64,000 bases of DNA from Nitrospira lenta. GTDB taxonomy: Bacteria > Nitrospirota > Nitrospiria > Nitrospirales > Nitrospiraceae. The notes below the pieces were generated by a model. The model did no database searches and was not told where the DNA came from. It saw nothing but the letters and a program-made list of their open reading frames with translations. Position numbers and translations under genes: made by a program. Position 1 is the first letter of the stretch. The number at the start of each line of letters is the position of its first letter. Location: NCBI RefSeq assembly GCF_900403705.1, contig NZ_OUNR01000022.1:1-64000 (forward strand). Reading direction: 5' to 3'. This document shows, one piece after another, positions 17,804 through 26,062 of this stretch.

Positions 17804-18343
17804 TTAGTGAGCGGGAACTGAGCCTCCCTTGTTGACGGGCGCAGACCTGCGCCCGGAGCCGGCGGGAATCACAATCGGCTCCATCTCCATGAGCACTGCA
17901 TCTTCGACTGGATTGGAATAATATGCGGGGCGGACCGACACCTGCGTGAATCCGAAGCGCCGGTAGAGCGCGAGCGCGGCCTGGTTGGAGGCCCGCACCT
18001 CAAGTACGGCGCGGGTGGCGGCTTGCATGAGCCCGGTGTGCAAGGCGGAATCCACCAGGGCCGCGGCAATTCCTCGACGTCGCATCTGCTCCGCTACGGC
18101 AAGATTCATCAGGCGCACTTCTTCAAACACAATCCAAAAACACAGGGACCCGACGATCGGCCCATCCGTTGTCGCTGTCTTCGCTGTCTCACGCGCCACC
18201 AGAAAGTGTGCAAACTGGTTGCCGGTCAGTTCCGCCTCCAACATTTTGCGCGTCCAGGGGGCCGAGAAGCAAGCTTCTTCCAGGCGTAACAAATCGGGCA
18301 GATCGGCCAGGGTGGCCGGTATGATCTGGATTGCGCTATCCAC
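17804..18343 (-). CDS. rimI: Ribosomal-protein-alanine N-acetyltransferase RimI
   Basis: This 179-residue GNAT-fold acetyltransferase has the acetyl-CoA-binding RRRGIAAAL motif (consensus Q/RxxGxG/A) near residue 98. The C-terminal ALALYRRFGFTQVSVRPAYY segment is characteristic of RimI, which acetylates the N-terminus of ribosomal protein S18. The GTG at 18343 overlaps the end of tsaB by eight bases and follows a GGGGAAG ribosome-binding site. The frame extends far upstream inside tsaB, but that part is shadow coding. The tsaB-rimI pairing is common in bacteria. The C-terminus carries a short basic extension. Confidence 0.92.
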   Translation of the reverse strand: MDSAIQIIPATLADLPDLLRLEEACFSAPWTRKMLEAELTGNQFAHFLVARETAKTATTDGPIVGSLCFWIVFEEVRLMNLAVAEQMRRRGIAAALVDSALHTGLMQAATRAVLEVRASNQAALALYRRFGFTQVSVRPAYYSNPVEDAVLMEMEPIVIPAGSGRRSAPVNKGGSVPAH

Positions 18344-19127
18344 GCGTCTTCCCCGTTGATCGAGGTTGGCGTGCCGCTCTGGCAGCGGTTTTGGTGGCCA
18401 CGCGGGCCTGCCGGCGGGCCACTGGCGAGACGCCGCCCGATTGTTCGTAGCGGATTTCTGCTTCGGTTCGCTGGACATACAAGGGCGCGACGTGATCGCC
18501 GGCAATCTCACCCCGGCGCAGCCGTTCGATGCCGGCCTGACCGACGGTGACGGCCGAGGGTCGCACCGGATCTCCGGAGACCGGAATGATCGTGACGTCC
18601 GGGCCAAGGGCCGCTCGAATAGCCGGCTCCATCATCGTCCATCCTTCCCCGAACATGGTGGTCGTACCCGTGAGTGCCTGTGCCAATGCCTGCGGCGAAC
18701 CGACATGCTCAGAAACGAGACGCTCAACCAGGCCATCGGTGCCCCAACGAAACACGGCCCAATAGATTTCATCTTTACGGCTGGGGAGCACGGGGCAGAT
18801 CGGACCGGATGTTCCTCTGAGCGACCAGGCCATGGCTTCCAACGTCGGAACTAAAACCAGCGGAAGATCGGTGGCCGCCCGGAGTCCCAGCAACGTCGCC
18901 GTTCCCACACGCAAACCGGTAAACGAACCGGGCCCGCTGGAACAAGCCAGCCCGTCCAACTGCATGAGCGTGAGTCCGGCGTTAGCCAACAGTCTGGTGA
19001 TCGCCGGCAGCAAGAGCGTGCCATGCGCACCGGTGGCCTCCTGATCTTCCCGCGCCAGCACCTTGTCGTCGTCGAGAAGTGCGACGCTCTGCCAGGACGT
19101 TGCCGTTTCGACAGCCAAGATTTTCAT
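18336..19127 (-). CDS. tsaB: tRNA threonylcarbamoyladenosine biosynthesis protein TsaB
   Basis: This 263-residue ASKHA-fold protein partners with TsaD and TsaE to place the t6A modification at position 37 of ANN-decoding tRNAs. It shows the N-terminal ILAVETATSWQSVAL strand pair, a GAHGTLLLPAI segment near 34 and the hallmark SSGPGSFTGLRVG loop near 63-75. Its start overlaps the stop of the upstream lipoprotein gene (ATGA), and rimI overlaps its end. The C-terminal 40 residues are Arg/Ala-rich and longer than in many homologues. Confidence 0.95.
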   Translation of the reverse strand: MKILAVETATSWQSVALLDDDKVLAREDQEATGAHGTLLLPAITRLLANAGLTLMQLDGLACSSGPGSFTGLRVGTATLLGLRAATDLPLVLVPTLEAMAWSLRGTSGPICPVLPSRKDEIYWAVFRWGTDGLVERLVSEHVGSPQALAQALTGTTTMFGEGWTMMEPAIRAALGPDVTIIPVSGDPVRPSAVTVGQAGIERLRRGEIAGDHVAPLYVQRTEAEIRYEQSGGVSPVARRQARVATKTAARAARQPRSTGKTRG

Positions 19128-20005
19128 GATGCCGGCTCCGACAATGACGGCCGGCGTGACACACGCCCGAGCTCTTCGCTCTTCAATTCCTGATTGGAAA
19201 TGATTTCATGGAACGTGACCTGCACGCTGCCCTGCCCCCGCCCATCTTCCAGAGAAATCTTAAAGGGGCGCAACAGGCGAGAATCGGGACTGCCATTGGC
19301 CGACAGCGCTGTTTCCCCGATTGAACGAAAATCCTCATACTGGATGGAGGCATCCATTTCCCCGTCGCCGTTCAACCGCTCCTCCTGCACCACCAACAGC
19401 GTACGGCGGTCAAACCACATCCGCCGGAGCAGGGGCCGGTCCGTCGAGGCCACACCGGGTCGCGGGCCAAACACATCCAATCGATACCGCGTTCCCTCTT
19501 CGACCAGTTTCGTCGTCTCGTCTTTCCCAATAGCGCTGGTGCCCAGCACGCCGCCCATCGCCCACACACTGAGTTCAAACGGCCGGGCCAGCTTGCCCAT
19601 CTCACTCATGTCCGACTGACGACCGCTCAACACTCGTCCCATCGTCGGCAATCGCAGCATATACAGCTCATCGGCCTGGACAAATTCAAAGAGCTCCCCG
19701 CCAATCGGCGTAAAGCCACGCAACCGCATGCTGTTCGGACGGCGATAGTAGACCGCGCCTTCGACGCGCGTGGAAATCGGAATCAAGCCGCCGCGCACCC
19801 TCGCGCTGAAGAGGCCCTTCATCGTCTGAATCGCCGCTTCGCGTTGACGCAGCAGCGTGGCCAGCTCCTCGGCTGTCGCCTGCTTCAGCCCCACCGCCTC
19901 TTCCGGAGCAGGCGTCGTCGTACAACCAAATACCAAGACACAGAGCAGCAGGATGAGAACAACGTGACCCGTGACGCGCATCACCGTACTACGCAAATAC
20001 GACAT
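19124..20005 (-). CDS. Outer-membrane lipoprotein, LolB/DUF4292-like
   Basis: This 293-residue protein has a lipoprotein signal ending at Cys28 (LVFGC), so it should be lipid-anchored. A helical stretch (AEELATLLRQREAAI) is followed by many beta strands. The segments GLFSARVRGG, YYRRPNSMRLRGF and FEFVQADELYML follow the LolA/LolB half-barrel pattern and DUF4292 proteins. Such proteins bind lipid or lipoprotein acyl chains in the envelope. The ATG at 20005 has a GGGAG ribosome-binding site; an upstream in-frame ATG lies at 20026. The gene start overlaps the end of radA, and the stop overlaps tsaB. Confidence 0.75.
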   Translation of the reverse strand: MSYLRSTVMRVTGHVVLILLLCVLVFGCTTTPAPEEAVGLKQATAEELATLLRQREAAIQTMKGLFSARVRGGLIPISTRVEGAVYYRRPNSMRLRGFTPIGGELFEFVQADELYMLRLPTMGRVLSGRQSDMSEMGKLARPFELSVWAMGGVLGTSAIGKDETTKLVEEGTRYRLDVFGPRPGVASTDRPLLRRMWFDRRTLLVVQEERLNGDGEMDASIQYEDFRSIGETALSANGSPDSRLLRPFKISLEDGRGQGSVQVTFHEIISNQELKSEELGRVSRRPSLSEPAS

Positions 20006-21350
20006 CGAGCGCGTCTCCCACTTCATGGATGCCGATCAACTCAATCCCATCGATCGGATCGACCTTAGCCAGGTTCCGTTCCGGCAACAGACAGCGTTTG
20101 AATCCCATTTTGGCCGCTTCCCGTATCCGCAATTCCGCCTGGCTCACGGCCCGCACCTCTCCGCCAAGGCCGACTTCTCCCAATACCAATAAACCCGGCT
20201 CAATTGCCACTTCGCGGAGACTGGACGTGACCGCCGCGACAATCCCGAGATCGATCGCCGGCTCATCGATATGCATGCCGCCGACGACATTCACATAGAC
20301 ATCCTGCCCGGACAGATGCATTCCCAAGCGCTTCTCCATCACCGCCAGCAGTAGCGAAACCCGGCTCAACTCCACTCCGTTCGCCACACGTTTCGGCATG
20401 GCATAGCTGGTCGACGACACCAGGGCTTGCAGCTCGACGAGGATCGGCCTGGTTCCTTCCAGGCTCGACACCACAACTGACCCGGTGCTGTGCTGCGGCC
20501 GCTCGGCCAGAAACAATTCAGAAGGGTTAGCCACTTCTTCGAGGCCGCCATCCTTCATTTCAAACACACCGATCTCATTGGTCGAGCCGAAGCGATTTTT
20601 GACCGCACGGAGAATCCGATAGCTATGACCTTTATCGCCTTCGAAGTAGAGTACCGTATCGACGATGTGTTCCAGCAGCCGGGGGCCGGCGATCGCCCCT
20701 TCTTTCGTCACATGCCCGATGATGAAGACCGGCACGCCTGCCCGCTTGGCAAACGACATGAGCTGGCCGGCGACTTCCTGCACCTGGCTGATACTGCCTG
20801 GCGCCGACGTGATCTGTTCGGTATAGACCGTTTGAATGGAATCGACGACAAGCGCGGCTGGTTGAATTTCCTGCACGGCTTTGAGGATCTGCTCCAGTGA
20901 CGTTTCCGCCAGGATCAACAGATTCGGATGCTCGATACCCAGCCGTTGCCCGCGCATTTTGATCTGGCGGGGAGACTCTTCCCCAGACACATACAGAACC
21001 GGCGCTTCCTTCGAGGCCAACCGCGGTAACGCTTGTAACAACAACGTAGTCTTGCCGATACCGGGATCGCCGCCGATCAGAATGACTGCGCCGGGAATGA
21101 CCCCGCCGCCCAAGACCCGATCGAACTCGCTGATCCGCGTGAGCCGGCGGTCTTCCCCCACCACTTCAATCTCGGCAATCGGCGTGGCCTTGGCCTGCGC
21201 CATCTTCATGGCCACCGGACGCCCCTTGCCCGTCGGCGCCTGCCGCTCTTCTTTCATCGTATTCCAGCCGCCGCAATCGGGACAACGCCCGATCCACCGC
21301 GGCGATTGATGCCCGCAGGACTGGCAGGAAAAACTGGTCTTCGCACGCAT
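19989..21350 (-). CDS. radA: DNA repair protein RadA (Sms)
   Basis: This 453-residue RecA-like ATPase assists branch migration during recombinational repair. An N-terminal zinc finger uses C9, C12, C23 and C26. The Walker A motif GGDPGIGKTT lies near residue 95, a KNRFGSTNEIG motif typical of RadA near 250, and the C-terminal Lon-protease-like domain follows without protease residues. The ATG at 21350 has a GAGG ribosome-binding site nine bases upstream; a TTG at 21365 is the longer alternative. It heads the run radA, lipoprotein, tsaB, rimI, ydcH-like, tatC. Confidence 0.96.
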   Translation of the reverse strand: MRAKTSFSCQSCGHQSPRWIGRCPDCGGWNTMKEERQAPTGKGRPVAMKMAQAKATPIAEIEVVGEDRRLTRISEFDRVLGGGVIPGAVILIGGDPGIGKTTLLLQALPRLASKEAPVLYVSGEESPRQIKMRGQRLGIEHPNLLILAETSLEQILKAVQEIQPAALVVDSIQTVYTEQITSAPGSISQVQEVAGQLMSFAKRAGVPVFIIGHVTKEGAIAGPRLLEHIVDTVLYFEGDKGHSYRILRAVKNRFGSTNEIGVFEMKDGGLEEVANPSELFLAERPQHSTGSVVVSSLEGTRPILVELQALVSSTSYAMPKRVANGVELSRVSLLLAVMEKRLGMHLSGQDVYVNVVGGMHIDEPAIDLGIVAAVTSSLREVAIEPGLLVLGEVGLGGEVRAVSQAELRIREAAKMGFKRCLLPERNLAKVDPIDGIELIGIHEVGDALDVVFA

Positions 21351-21442
21351 GGGACAAGGCCTCAAATTTAGCGAAACCGATCGGACGCTATATTAATGGA
21401 AAGAAACCACTGAAAGGAAGGAGATGAACCTCAGCCCGCCCG

Positions 21443-22321
21443 CTATAACTTTTTCCGTATCTCTTTCCATTCCTTCGCCACCTTCGCTTTGCGCGGAGCT
21501 TCCCCTTTGGCCGGCTCTGGAACCATCACGGCATCTAATCGTCGCTGGAGAAAAGCTTCGGCGAAGGCTTTGGTCCGGCCGATGCCGGTCTTGACGGTTT
21601 TCCATCCGTCCGCATGCAACGCATCGATGGCGGTTCCGAACGCCTGCTCGCCTACCGGCACAACCAGCACATACCCCGTGGGAAACTTGTGCAGCTTCAG
21701 CCATTCCCGCGAAGACTCGCTGGCCTGAAAGCGATCGCCGCCGAAGGAGGCCGACGGCACGACATACATCACGCGATAATAAAACTGCGTCAGCTTCCCG
21801 AGCTCATCAGCGGCGTCGGGCAGCGGCGTCCCTTCCGGCTCAGGCTTGCTGCGCGCATCCGATGCGGCAGGCTTCGCCTGCGGCGCGGCCATGAGCGCGG
21901 CCAACTCCACGGCCACGATCGGATTGCGCCGTTCCCAGATCGCCAGGTGCCCTAGACCTTCGGTCGGCGCCACCCGCATACTTTCACCGACTCGCACCTG
22001 CACCGGAATCACCCCCTGCGCTTTCGGGGTGAAGGGCAACCGGGCTGTCCCGTCCTCGCCGGTCACCGCGGTGGCCACCACTTTGCCATAGACGAGCAAT
22101 TCAAGCGGTTCGCCTCCCAGCCCTGTAGGGGCGGGCCCGCGCGACATCAGCCGCGCTTCAACCATGGCCGTTTGATTGGGTGACGCCAAACTGTCAGTGA
22201 CGAGGAGCGTCGCCGGGGTGGTCCCTGCCGCACTCGCAGCACCAGGAGGACTGAAAACTATGATAAGGAAAAAGAGACAGACCGTATGGAACAAGTGACG
22301 CATGATCTCACGCACGGGCAT
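21443..22321 (-). CDS. Secreted hypothetical protein with Ig-like N-terminal domain
   Basis: This 292-residue protein has a signal peptide (hydrophobic 9-26, cleavage near AASAAG). It has an N-terminal beta-rich domain (about 35-115) resembling bacterial Ig/carboxypeptidase-regulatory folds, as in LELLVYGKVVATAVTGEDGTA. A Pro/Lys linker follows, then a C-terminal alpha/beta domain of unknown type (about 160-275). Its ATG overlaps the bcp stop codon (TAATG), so it is translationally coupled to the peroxiredoxin gene. I do not recognise the C-terminal domain and assign no function. Confidence 0.7.
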   Translation of the reverse strand: MPVREIMRHLFHTVCLFFLIIVFSPPGAASAAGTTPATLLVTDSLASPNQTAMVEARLMSRGPAPTGLGGEPLELLVYGKVVATAVTGEDGTARLPFTPKAQGVIPVQVRVGESMRVAPTEGLGHLAIWERRNPIVAVELAALMAAPQAKPAASDARSKPEPEGTPLPDAADELGKLTQFYYRVMYVVPSASFGGDRFQASESSREWLKLHKFPTGYVLVVPVGEQAFGTAIDALHADGWKTVKTGIGRTKAFAEAFLQRRLDAVMVPEPAKGEAPRKAKVAKEWKEIRKKL

Positions 22322-22788
22322 TATGCGCGCAAGGCGGCCAGGACCTCGTCGACGTGACCATCGACTTTGACTTTCCGAAAGATGGCCTTCAGCTTGCCTT
22401 CGGTATCGATGACGAACGTGCTCCGTTCGATGCCCATATATTTCCTGCCGTACATACTCTTTTCTTTATACACGTCGTACGCCGTCGCCACTGCCTTTTC
22501 GAGATCGCTCAGCAGCGTAAACGGCAAGTCATATTTGGCGATAAACTTCTGGTGAGACGTCTGGCCGTCGAAACTCACCCCGATCACGACCGCGCCCGCC
22601 TTTTTGATCGACGCCATCGCATCGCGAAACCCACAGGACTCTTTGGTGCATCCGGACGTATCGTCTTTCGGATAAAAATATAGCACCACCTGCGTATCCT
22701 TGAGGCTTTTCAACGCAACCGTCTTCCCATCCTGATCCGGCAACGAGAATGCCGGCGCCTTCATCCCGACTGCGAGTTCCTTGGCCAT
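22321..22788 (-). CDS. bcp: Thioredoxin-dependent peroxiredoxin, Bcp/PrxQ type
   Basis: This 155-residue atypical two-cysteine peroxiredoxin reduces hydroperoxides using thioredoxin. The active-site loop YPKDDTSGCTKESC contains the peroxidatic Cys47 and the resolving Cys52 five residues later, the PrxQ arrangement. The catalytic Arg lies in the IERSTFVID segment near 125. There is no signal peptide, so it should be cytoplasmic. The gene shares a TAATG overlap with the secreted hypothetical downstream. A thioredoxin gene at 38419 could supply electrons. Confidence 0.95.
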   Translation of the reverse strand: MAKELAVGMKAPAFSLPDQDGKTVALKSLKDTQVVLYFYPKDDTSGCTKESCGFRDAMASIKKAGAVVIGVSFDGQTSHQKFIAKYDLPFTLLSDLEKAVATAYDVYKEKSMYGRKYMGIERSTFVIDTEGKLKAIFRKVKVDGHVDEVLAALRA

Positions 22789-22813
22789 GCTGACGATTCC
22801 TTTTTAGGCGACG

Positions 22814-23257
22814 CTACCGTGGTCCGCTGCCAATTCCAGGTCGTGAGGTTCCATACTGATGCTCTTTATGCACTTTAGGCACATTCGGATTGCCGTAAGG
22901 AGACAACGCCGGGGAGTCCCAAATAGTCTTGTCACCGGGCGCCAGATTCGCCGCTTCCAGAAAGTGTTGCCGGGCGGCTTCGGTGTCGCCCAGCGCATTG
23001 AGCGCCAGCGCAAAGTTATAATGGGCTTGGCCCGACTGCGGCGCAACGGTCACCGCCTGCTCGAAATATTTCTTGGCGTCCTCAAACTGTTTCGCCTGGT
23101 ACGCCTGAGTGCCTTGCTCCGTCGCGGTAATCGCTTGAGGCTTCACGCCGCCATCTATGAGCGCCAGTGGTACGAAGACACGCGGTTTCGGCTTCGAGGA
23201 ACAGGCCCCCATCCCTACCAGCGCACACACCACACAGACGATCATCAGCAGTTTCAC
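22814..23257 (-). CDS. TPR-repeat lipoprotein
   Basis: This protein of about 147 residues has a lipoprotein-like signal ending in MGAC and two tetratricopeptide repeats. They contain QAYQAKQFEDAKKYFEQAV and AHYNFALALNALGDTEAARQ, from about residue 50 to 125. TPR proteins of this kind are envelope scaffolds. The GTG at 23257 is chosen because AGGGAGG lies four bases upstream; an ATG at 23272 is also possible. A Tyr/Pro/Gly-rich tail follows the repeats. Partners are not evident from the neighbours. Confidence 0.75.
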   Translation of the reverse strand: MKLLMIVCVVCALVGMGACSSKPKPRVFVPLALIDGGVKPQAITATEQGTQAYQAKQFEDAKKYFEQAVTVAPQSGQAHYNFALALNALGDTEAARQHFLEAANLAPGDKTIWDSPALSPYGNPNVPKVHKEHQYGTSRPGIGSGPR

Positions 23258-23276
23258 GGTGCCTCCCTGCATGCCA

Positions 23277-23552
23277 CTATCCCTTCCCATGCTTCCGCAG
23301 TTCTTCCTCGAAGGTTTTCCGGTACAGCACGTCCCACTCGGAACTCCCCTCGACGATGCCGCGAGAATAGGAGGCCAGTTTCGCGCGTACTTTCCGGTCG
23401 ACCCCCTCTTCCTGCGCCAGCTCAACCGCCAGCACCCGTTTGATGTCTTTCAGCATGCGGGCATCATCGCCCTTCTGGCTGGCCAGCGGGCTCTTCTTCA
23501 CCGCCTGCAGGATGATGTGGGAGAGATGGCTGACTTTATCTTCGCTCAACAT
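23277..23552 (-). CDS. DUF507 family protein (copy 2)
   Basis: This 91-residue, charged, helical protein opens with MLSEDKVSHLSHII and ends in the WDVLYRKTFEEELRKHGKG pattern of DUF507. Members are small proteins of unknown function in Nitrospirota, Aquificota and deltaproteobacteria. It lies 24 bases downstream of a second DUF507 gene with which it is clearly related in organisation: an opening helix with a DKVxHxxxxI-like motif, and a Y-x-R-x-F/MF near the end. The pair probably arose by tandem duplication or works as a heteromer. Confidence 0.8.
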   Translation of the reverse strand: MLSEDKVSHLSHIILQAVKKSPLASQKGDDARMLKDIKRVLAVELAQEEGVDRKVRAKLASYSRGIVEGSSEWDVLYRKTFEEELRKHGKG

Positions 23553-23576
23553 AACTAGCGGCTCACCGATCGCGCA

Positions 23577-23858
23577 TCACAAAATGATGCCCCGTTCACG
23601 GACCAGTTTCGTTTTGATCATCGTGAACATTCGTTGATAATCGACCTGCCCCTGCTCGATTTGCTTTTCATAGGCCTTGAGCATTTGCCGAACCTCGGCA
23701 TTCAACACATCTTCGATCGACAGCTCCGTCGTAATGACCTGCACTAACGATTCGACAAACGCCTTGCGATCGCCGGTGACGTCGAGCTGTCCGTCCTGCT
23801 GAAGGTGCGCGACCACCGACTCAGCCATGTGATGTACCCGGTCTTTGGATATGCGCAT
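23577..23858 (-). CDS. DUF507 family protein (copy 1)
   Basis: This 93-residue protein has the same plan as its downstream neighbour. It opens with MRISKDRVHHMAESVV, has a central DRKAFVESLVQVI helix, and ends with YQRMFTMIKTKLVRERG. It belongs to DUF507, whose function is unknown. It starts three bases after the stop of the cyclophilin-like gene, so the three genes form one transcript. There is no signal peptide or membrane segment. Confidence 0.8.
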   Translation of the reverse strand: MRISKDRVHHMAESVVAHLQQDGQLDVTGDRKAFVESLVQVITTELSIEDVLNAEVRQMLKAYEKQIEQGQVDYQRMFTMIKTKLVRERGIIL

Positions 23859-23861
23859 AGC

Positions 23862-24248
23862 CTAGACTCGTTCGACGCGGATGGTGGTCGCCTCCATGAC
23901 TCGGCGGAACTGTGTCGCATCGCCCACAATTTTTCCGATCACATTGACACGATCCGCCGGCACCGGATCGGGCCCCATGCTCATCGGTGTCCGACCGAAG
24001 AAAATCGCCAGCACCTGCCCCGCGCCCCAGTACGCAACATCGCCGACTTTTACTTGATTGGTCGCGGTTTCACGATAGTCTTTGACCCCAGCCAGCTTGA
24101 AGTAAAACTCTTCGCCCCAGGTGTTGATCGGCGCATCGACCGGCAAGGCGGCGTATACCTCCCCGGCAGTCTTCGACCCCTTCAGTTCGGCTTCAAGTTG
24201 TACTCCGCCCACAGTGATACGAATGCGCTTCGCTGGATCTGTCATCAT
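23862..24248 (-). CDS. Cyclophilin-like domain protein (TM1367/DUF369 type)
   Basis: This 128-residue protein has a beta-barrel pattern and the signatures of the cyclophilin-like family typified by TM1367. IRITVGGVQLEAEL is followed by ALPVDAPINTWGEEFYF near residues 35-50 and VGDVAYWGAGQVLAIFFGRTP near 70-88. These proteins share the cyclophilin barrel but lack the catalytic residues, and their function is unproven. It is first in a minus-strand run leading into the two DUF507 genes. The upstream 139 bases separate it from a divergent nuclease gene and must hold both promoters. Confidence 0.8.
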   Translation of the reverse strand: MMTDPAKRIRITVGGVQLEAELKGSKTAGEVYAALPVDAPINTWGEEFYFKLAGVKDYRETATNQVKVGDVAYWGAGQVLAIFFGRTPMSMGPDPVPADRVNVIGKIVGDATQFRRVMEATTIRVERV

Positions 24249-24387
24249 ATTATATTGCGTGTGCTGGTATGGATAATCGCATTGATTGCGGCCTGCAAAT
24301 TTGAGGTCGAACTCTAACCGGTCTCCTGGGTGAAATCAAGGCAGCGGAGTAGCCTCGGCCTTCAGGCTCCTGCTAGAATGCCGCCGC

Positions 24388-25194
24388 ATGTTACCCTCAA
24401 CCTTTGTGATCCTCCCGGGCATCGGACCTGGGACTGAACGGCGGCTCTGGCAAGAGGGCCTGCTGACCTGGAATGATTTTCAGAGTCAGGCACGGGTTCC
24501 CGGAATTTCGGCTCACCGCAAGCAGTGGTACGACCAGGAACTCGCTCAGGCTCAAGCGGCATTCGACTCCGGCCTCCTCGACTATTTCACCACACGATTG
24601 CCCAGCCGTGATCATTGGCGGTTCTTCGACCTCTGCGAGCCCCGCACGCTGTATTTGGACATCGAAACCACCGGCACCTCTCCGCATGACGGCGAGGTGA
24701 CTGTCGTCGGATTGCACCGGCGAGGCGAGACCGTCTGTCTGGTCCGTGGAGAAACATTGACGACGGAACGGCTCCAGGCGGAATTGGATGCCTGCACGCT
24801 CCTCGTCACGTTTTTCGGAACGAGTTTTGATGTGCCGTACCTGCGCGCCAAATTCCCCACACTTAGGTTCTCCATGCCGCATTTCGATCTCTGCTTCGCC
24901 GCACGGAGGTTGGGATTGCGCGGCGGACTCAAACAGATCGAACGGGAGCTTGGGATCGAGCGGGATTCAGCCTTGCAAGGCCTGGACGGATGGGATGCCG
25001 TACGCCTCTGGATGCAATGGCGCGCAGGCGATGCCGATGCGCGGGCGCTGCTGCTGGCCTACAACGAAGCCGATACCGCCAACCTCGCGCCACTGGCGAA
25101 GCACGTGTTCGAGGATATTCTCGTTCGCTTCGGCCCGGCATCAGTGGGAGCCTCGATGCCCCTGCAACGGGAAAAGCAGGTCGGTCACATATGA
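24388..25194 (+). CDS. YprB-like RNase H-fold exonuclease
   Basis: This 268-residue protein opens with a helix-hairpin-helix-like region (LPGIGPGTERRLW). It continues into a DEDD-type 3'-5' exonuclease domain from about residue 85. The metal ligands are visible as LDIETTGTSPHDGEV (Asp/Glu), FFGTSFDVPYL (Asp) and YNEADTANL (Asp). This matches the YprB/RNase_H_2 family found alone or fused to helicases. It starts a two-gene operon: its stop overlaps the ATG of the PP2C gene (ATGA). The substrate (DNA or RNA) is not known. Confidence 0.85.
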   Translation: MLPSTFVILPGIGPGTERRLWQEGLLTWNDFQSQARVPGISAHRKQWYDQELAQAQAAFDSGLLDYFTTRLPSRDHWRFFDLCEPRTLYLDIETTGTSPHDGEVTVVGLHRRGETVCLVRGETLTTERLQAELDACTLLVTFFGTSFDVPYLRAKFPTLRFSMPHFDLCFAARRLGLRGGLKQIERELGIERDSALQGLDGWDAVRLWMQWRAGDADARALLLAYNEADTANLAPLAKHVFEDILVRFGPASVGASMPLQREKQVGHI

Positions 25195-25940
25195 GCGCCT
25201 GGGTGGGAGTCGGACGGAGCGACATCGGGCTCGTCCGCGCGATGAATCAAGATGCCTTCGTCACGGTAGACCATCTCGGGTTCTGGGCCGTAGCCGACGG
25301 CATGGGCGGTCATGCCGGCGGAGAGGTCGCCGCCCAATCCGCAATCGCCACCGCCGCCGCGCGGGCCGCGCTGTTCGCCGATCCGCTCCGCAACGGTCGC
25401 TGTACGCCGCAGGACTTTCTGCAGGATGTCATGATGCAGGCGCACGACGCCGTCCTAACGCGCGCCCGATCGGATACTCGGCTGGCCAGAATGGGGACGA
25501 CGCTGGTCACGCTCCTGATGACCGCCGGAGCCACGCCGATTGCGCATCTTGCCCATGTGGGCGATAGCCGCGGCTACCTGTTCCGAGACGGCCGTCTCAC
25601 ACAATCGACCCGTGACCATACATTGATCGAAACCTATCTCGCCCGCGGAATCATCACCCCGGCAATGGCCAAGACCCATCCAGATCGGCATGTGCTGACT
25701 AGAGCCATCGGAATTTCCCGCTCTGCAAAACCGGATCTCCTCGATCTGCCGCTCCAACTCTCCGACATCCTACTGCTCTGTTCCGATGGCCTCACCAAAA
25801 TGCTGGACGATAGCGCGATCGCCGACATCATGAAGGATGCGCAGGGCGATCCGGTTCTCGTGTGCGATCGTTTGATTGAACACTCACTCGCACGCGGCGG
25901 TGAAGACAATGTGACGGTCGTCGCAATCGCGCACCGCTGA
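25191..25940 (+). CDS. PP2C-family serine/threonine phosphatase
   Basis: This 249-residue cytoplasmic metal-dependent phosphatase of the PppA/Stp1 type opens with VGRSDIGLVRAMNQDAF. The metal-binding aspartates lie in VADGMGGHAGGEVA (about 37-50), HVGDSRGYLFRDG (about 120) and LLCSDGLTKML (about 190), and EDNVTVV closes the site near 235. Bacterial PP2Cs reverse Hanks-type kinase phosphorylation; the only such kinase seen in the window is at 50846. The real start is the ATG overlapping the nuclease stop; the open frame upstream is shadow. Confidence 0.93.
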   Translation: MSAWVGVGRSDIGLVRAMNQDAFVTVDHLGFWAVADGMGGHAGGEVAAQSAIATAAARAALFADPLRNGRCTPQDFLQDVMMQAHDAVLTRARSDTRLARMGTTLVTLLMTAGATPIAHLAHVGDSRGYLFRDGRLTQSTRDHTLIETYLARGIITPAMAKTHPDRHVLTRAIGISRSAKPDLLDLPLQLSDILLLCSDGLTKMLDDSAIADIMKDAQGDPVLVCDRLIEHSLARGGEDNVTVVAIAHR

Positions 25941-25961
25941 CCGCCCCCCCTACCTATCTCG

Positions 25962-25990
25962 TTGACAAGATCTCTCCAGCCATGTAGCCT
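25962..25990 (+). promoter_or_regulatory. Candidate sigma-70-type promoter
   Basis: A perfect TTGACA (25962-25967) is followed after 17 bases by TAGCCT (25985-25990), which matches the -10 consensus in three of six positions. It lies about 70 bases before the NTF2-like gene. The -10 element is weak. Confidence 0.35.
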
Positions 25991-26062
25991 GACCAATTAT
26001 TCAGTAGAAATGTTCCCCAGCTTGCGCTTAATTCCTACGCTGAGCATCATAAGGATTCCGTA

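Noticed and set aside
23277-23858. Tandem DUF507 genes as a toxin-antitoxin pair
   Set aside because: Both are members of the same conserved family with similar helical layouts, not the unequal pair expected of toxin-antitoxin modules.
24249-24387. Small RNA or tRNA gene in the divergent gap
   Set aside because: No cloverleaf or GGTTCRANYCC-type T-arm seen; the region is better explained as two divergent promoters.
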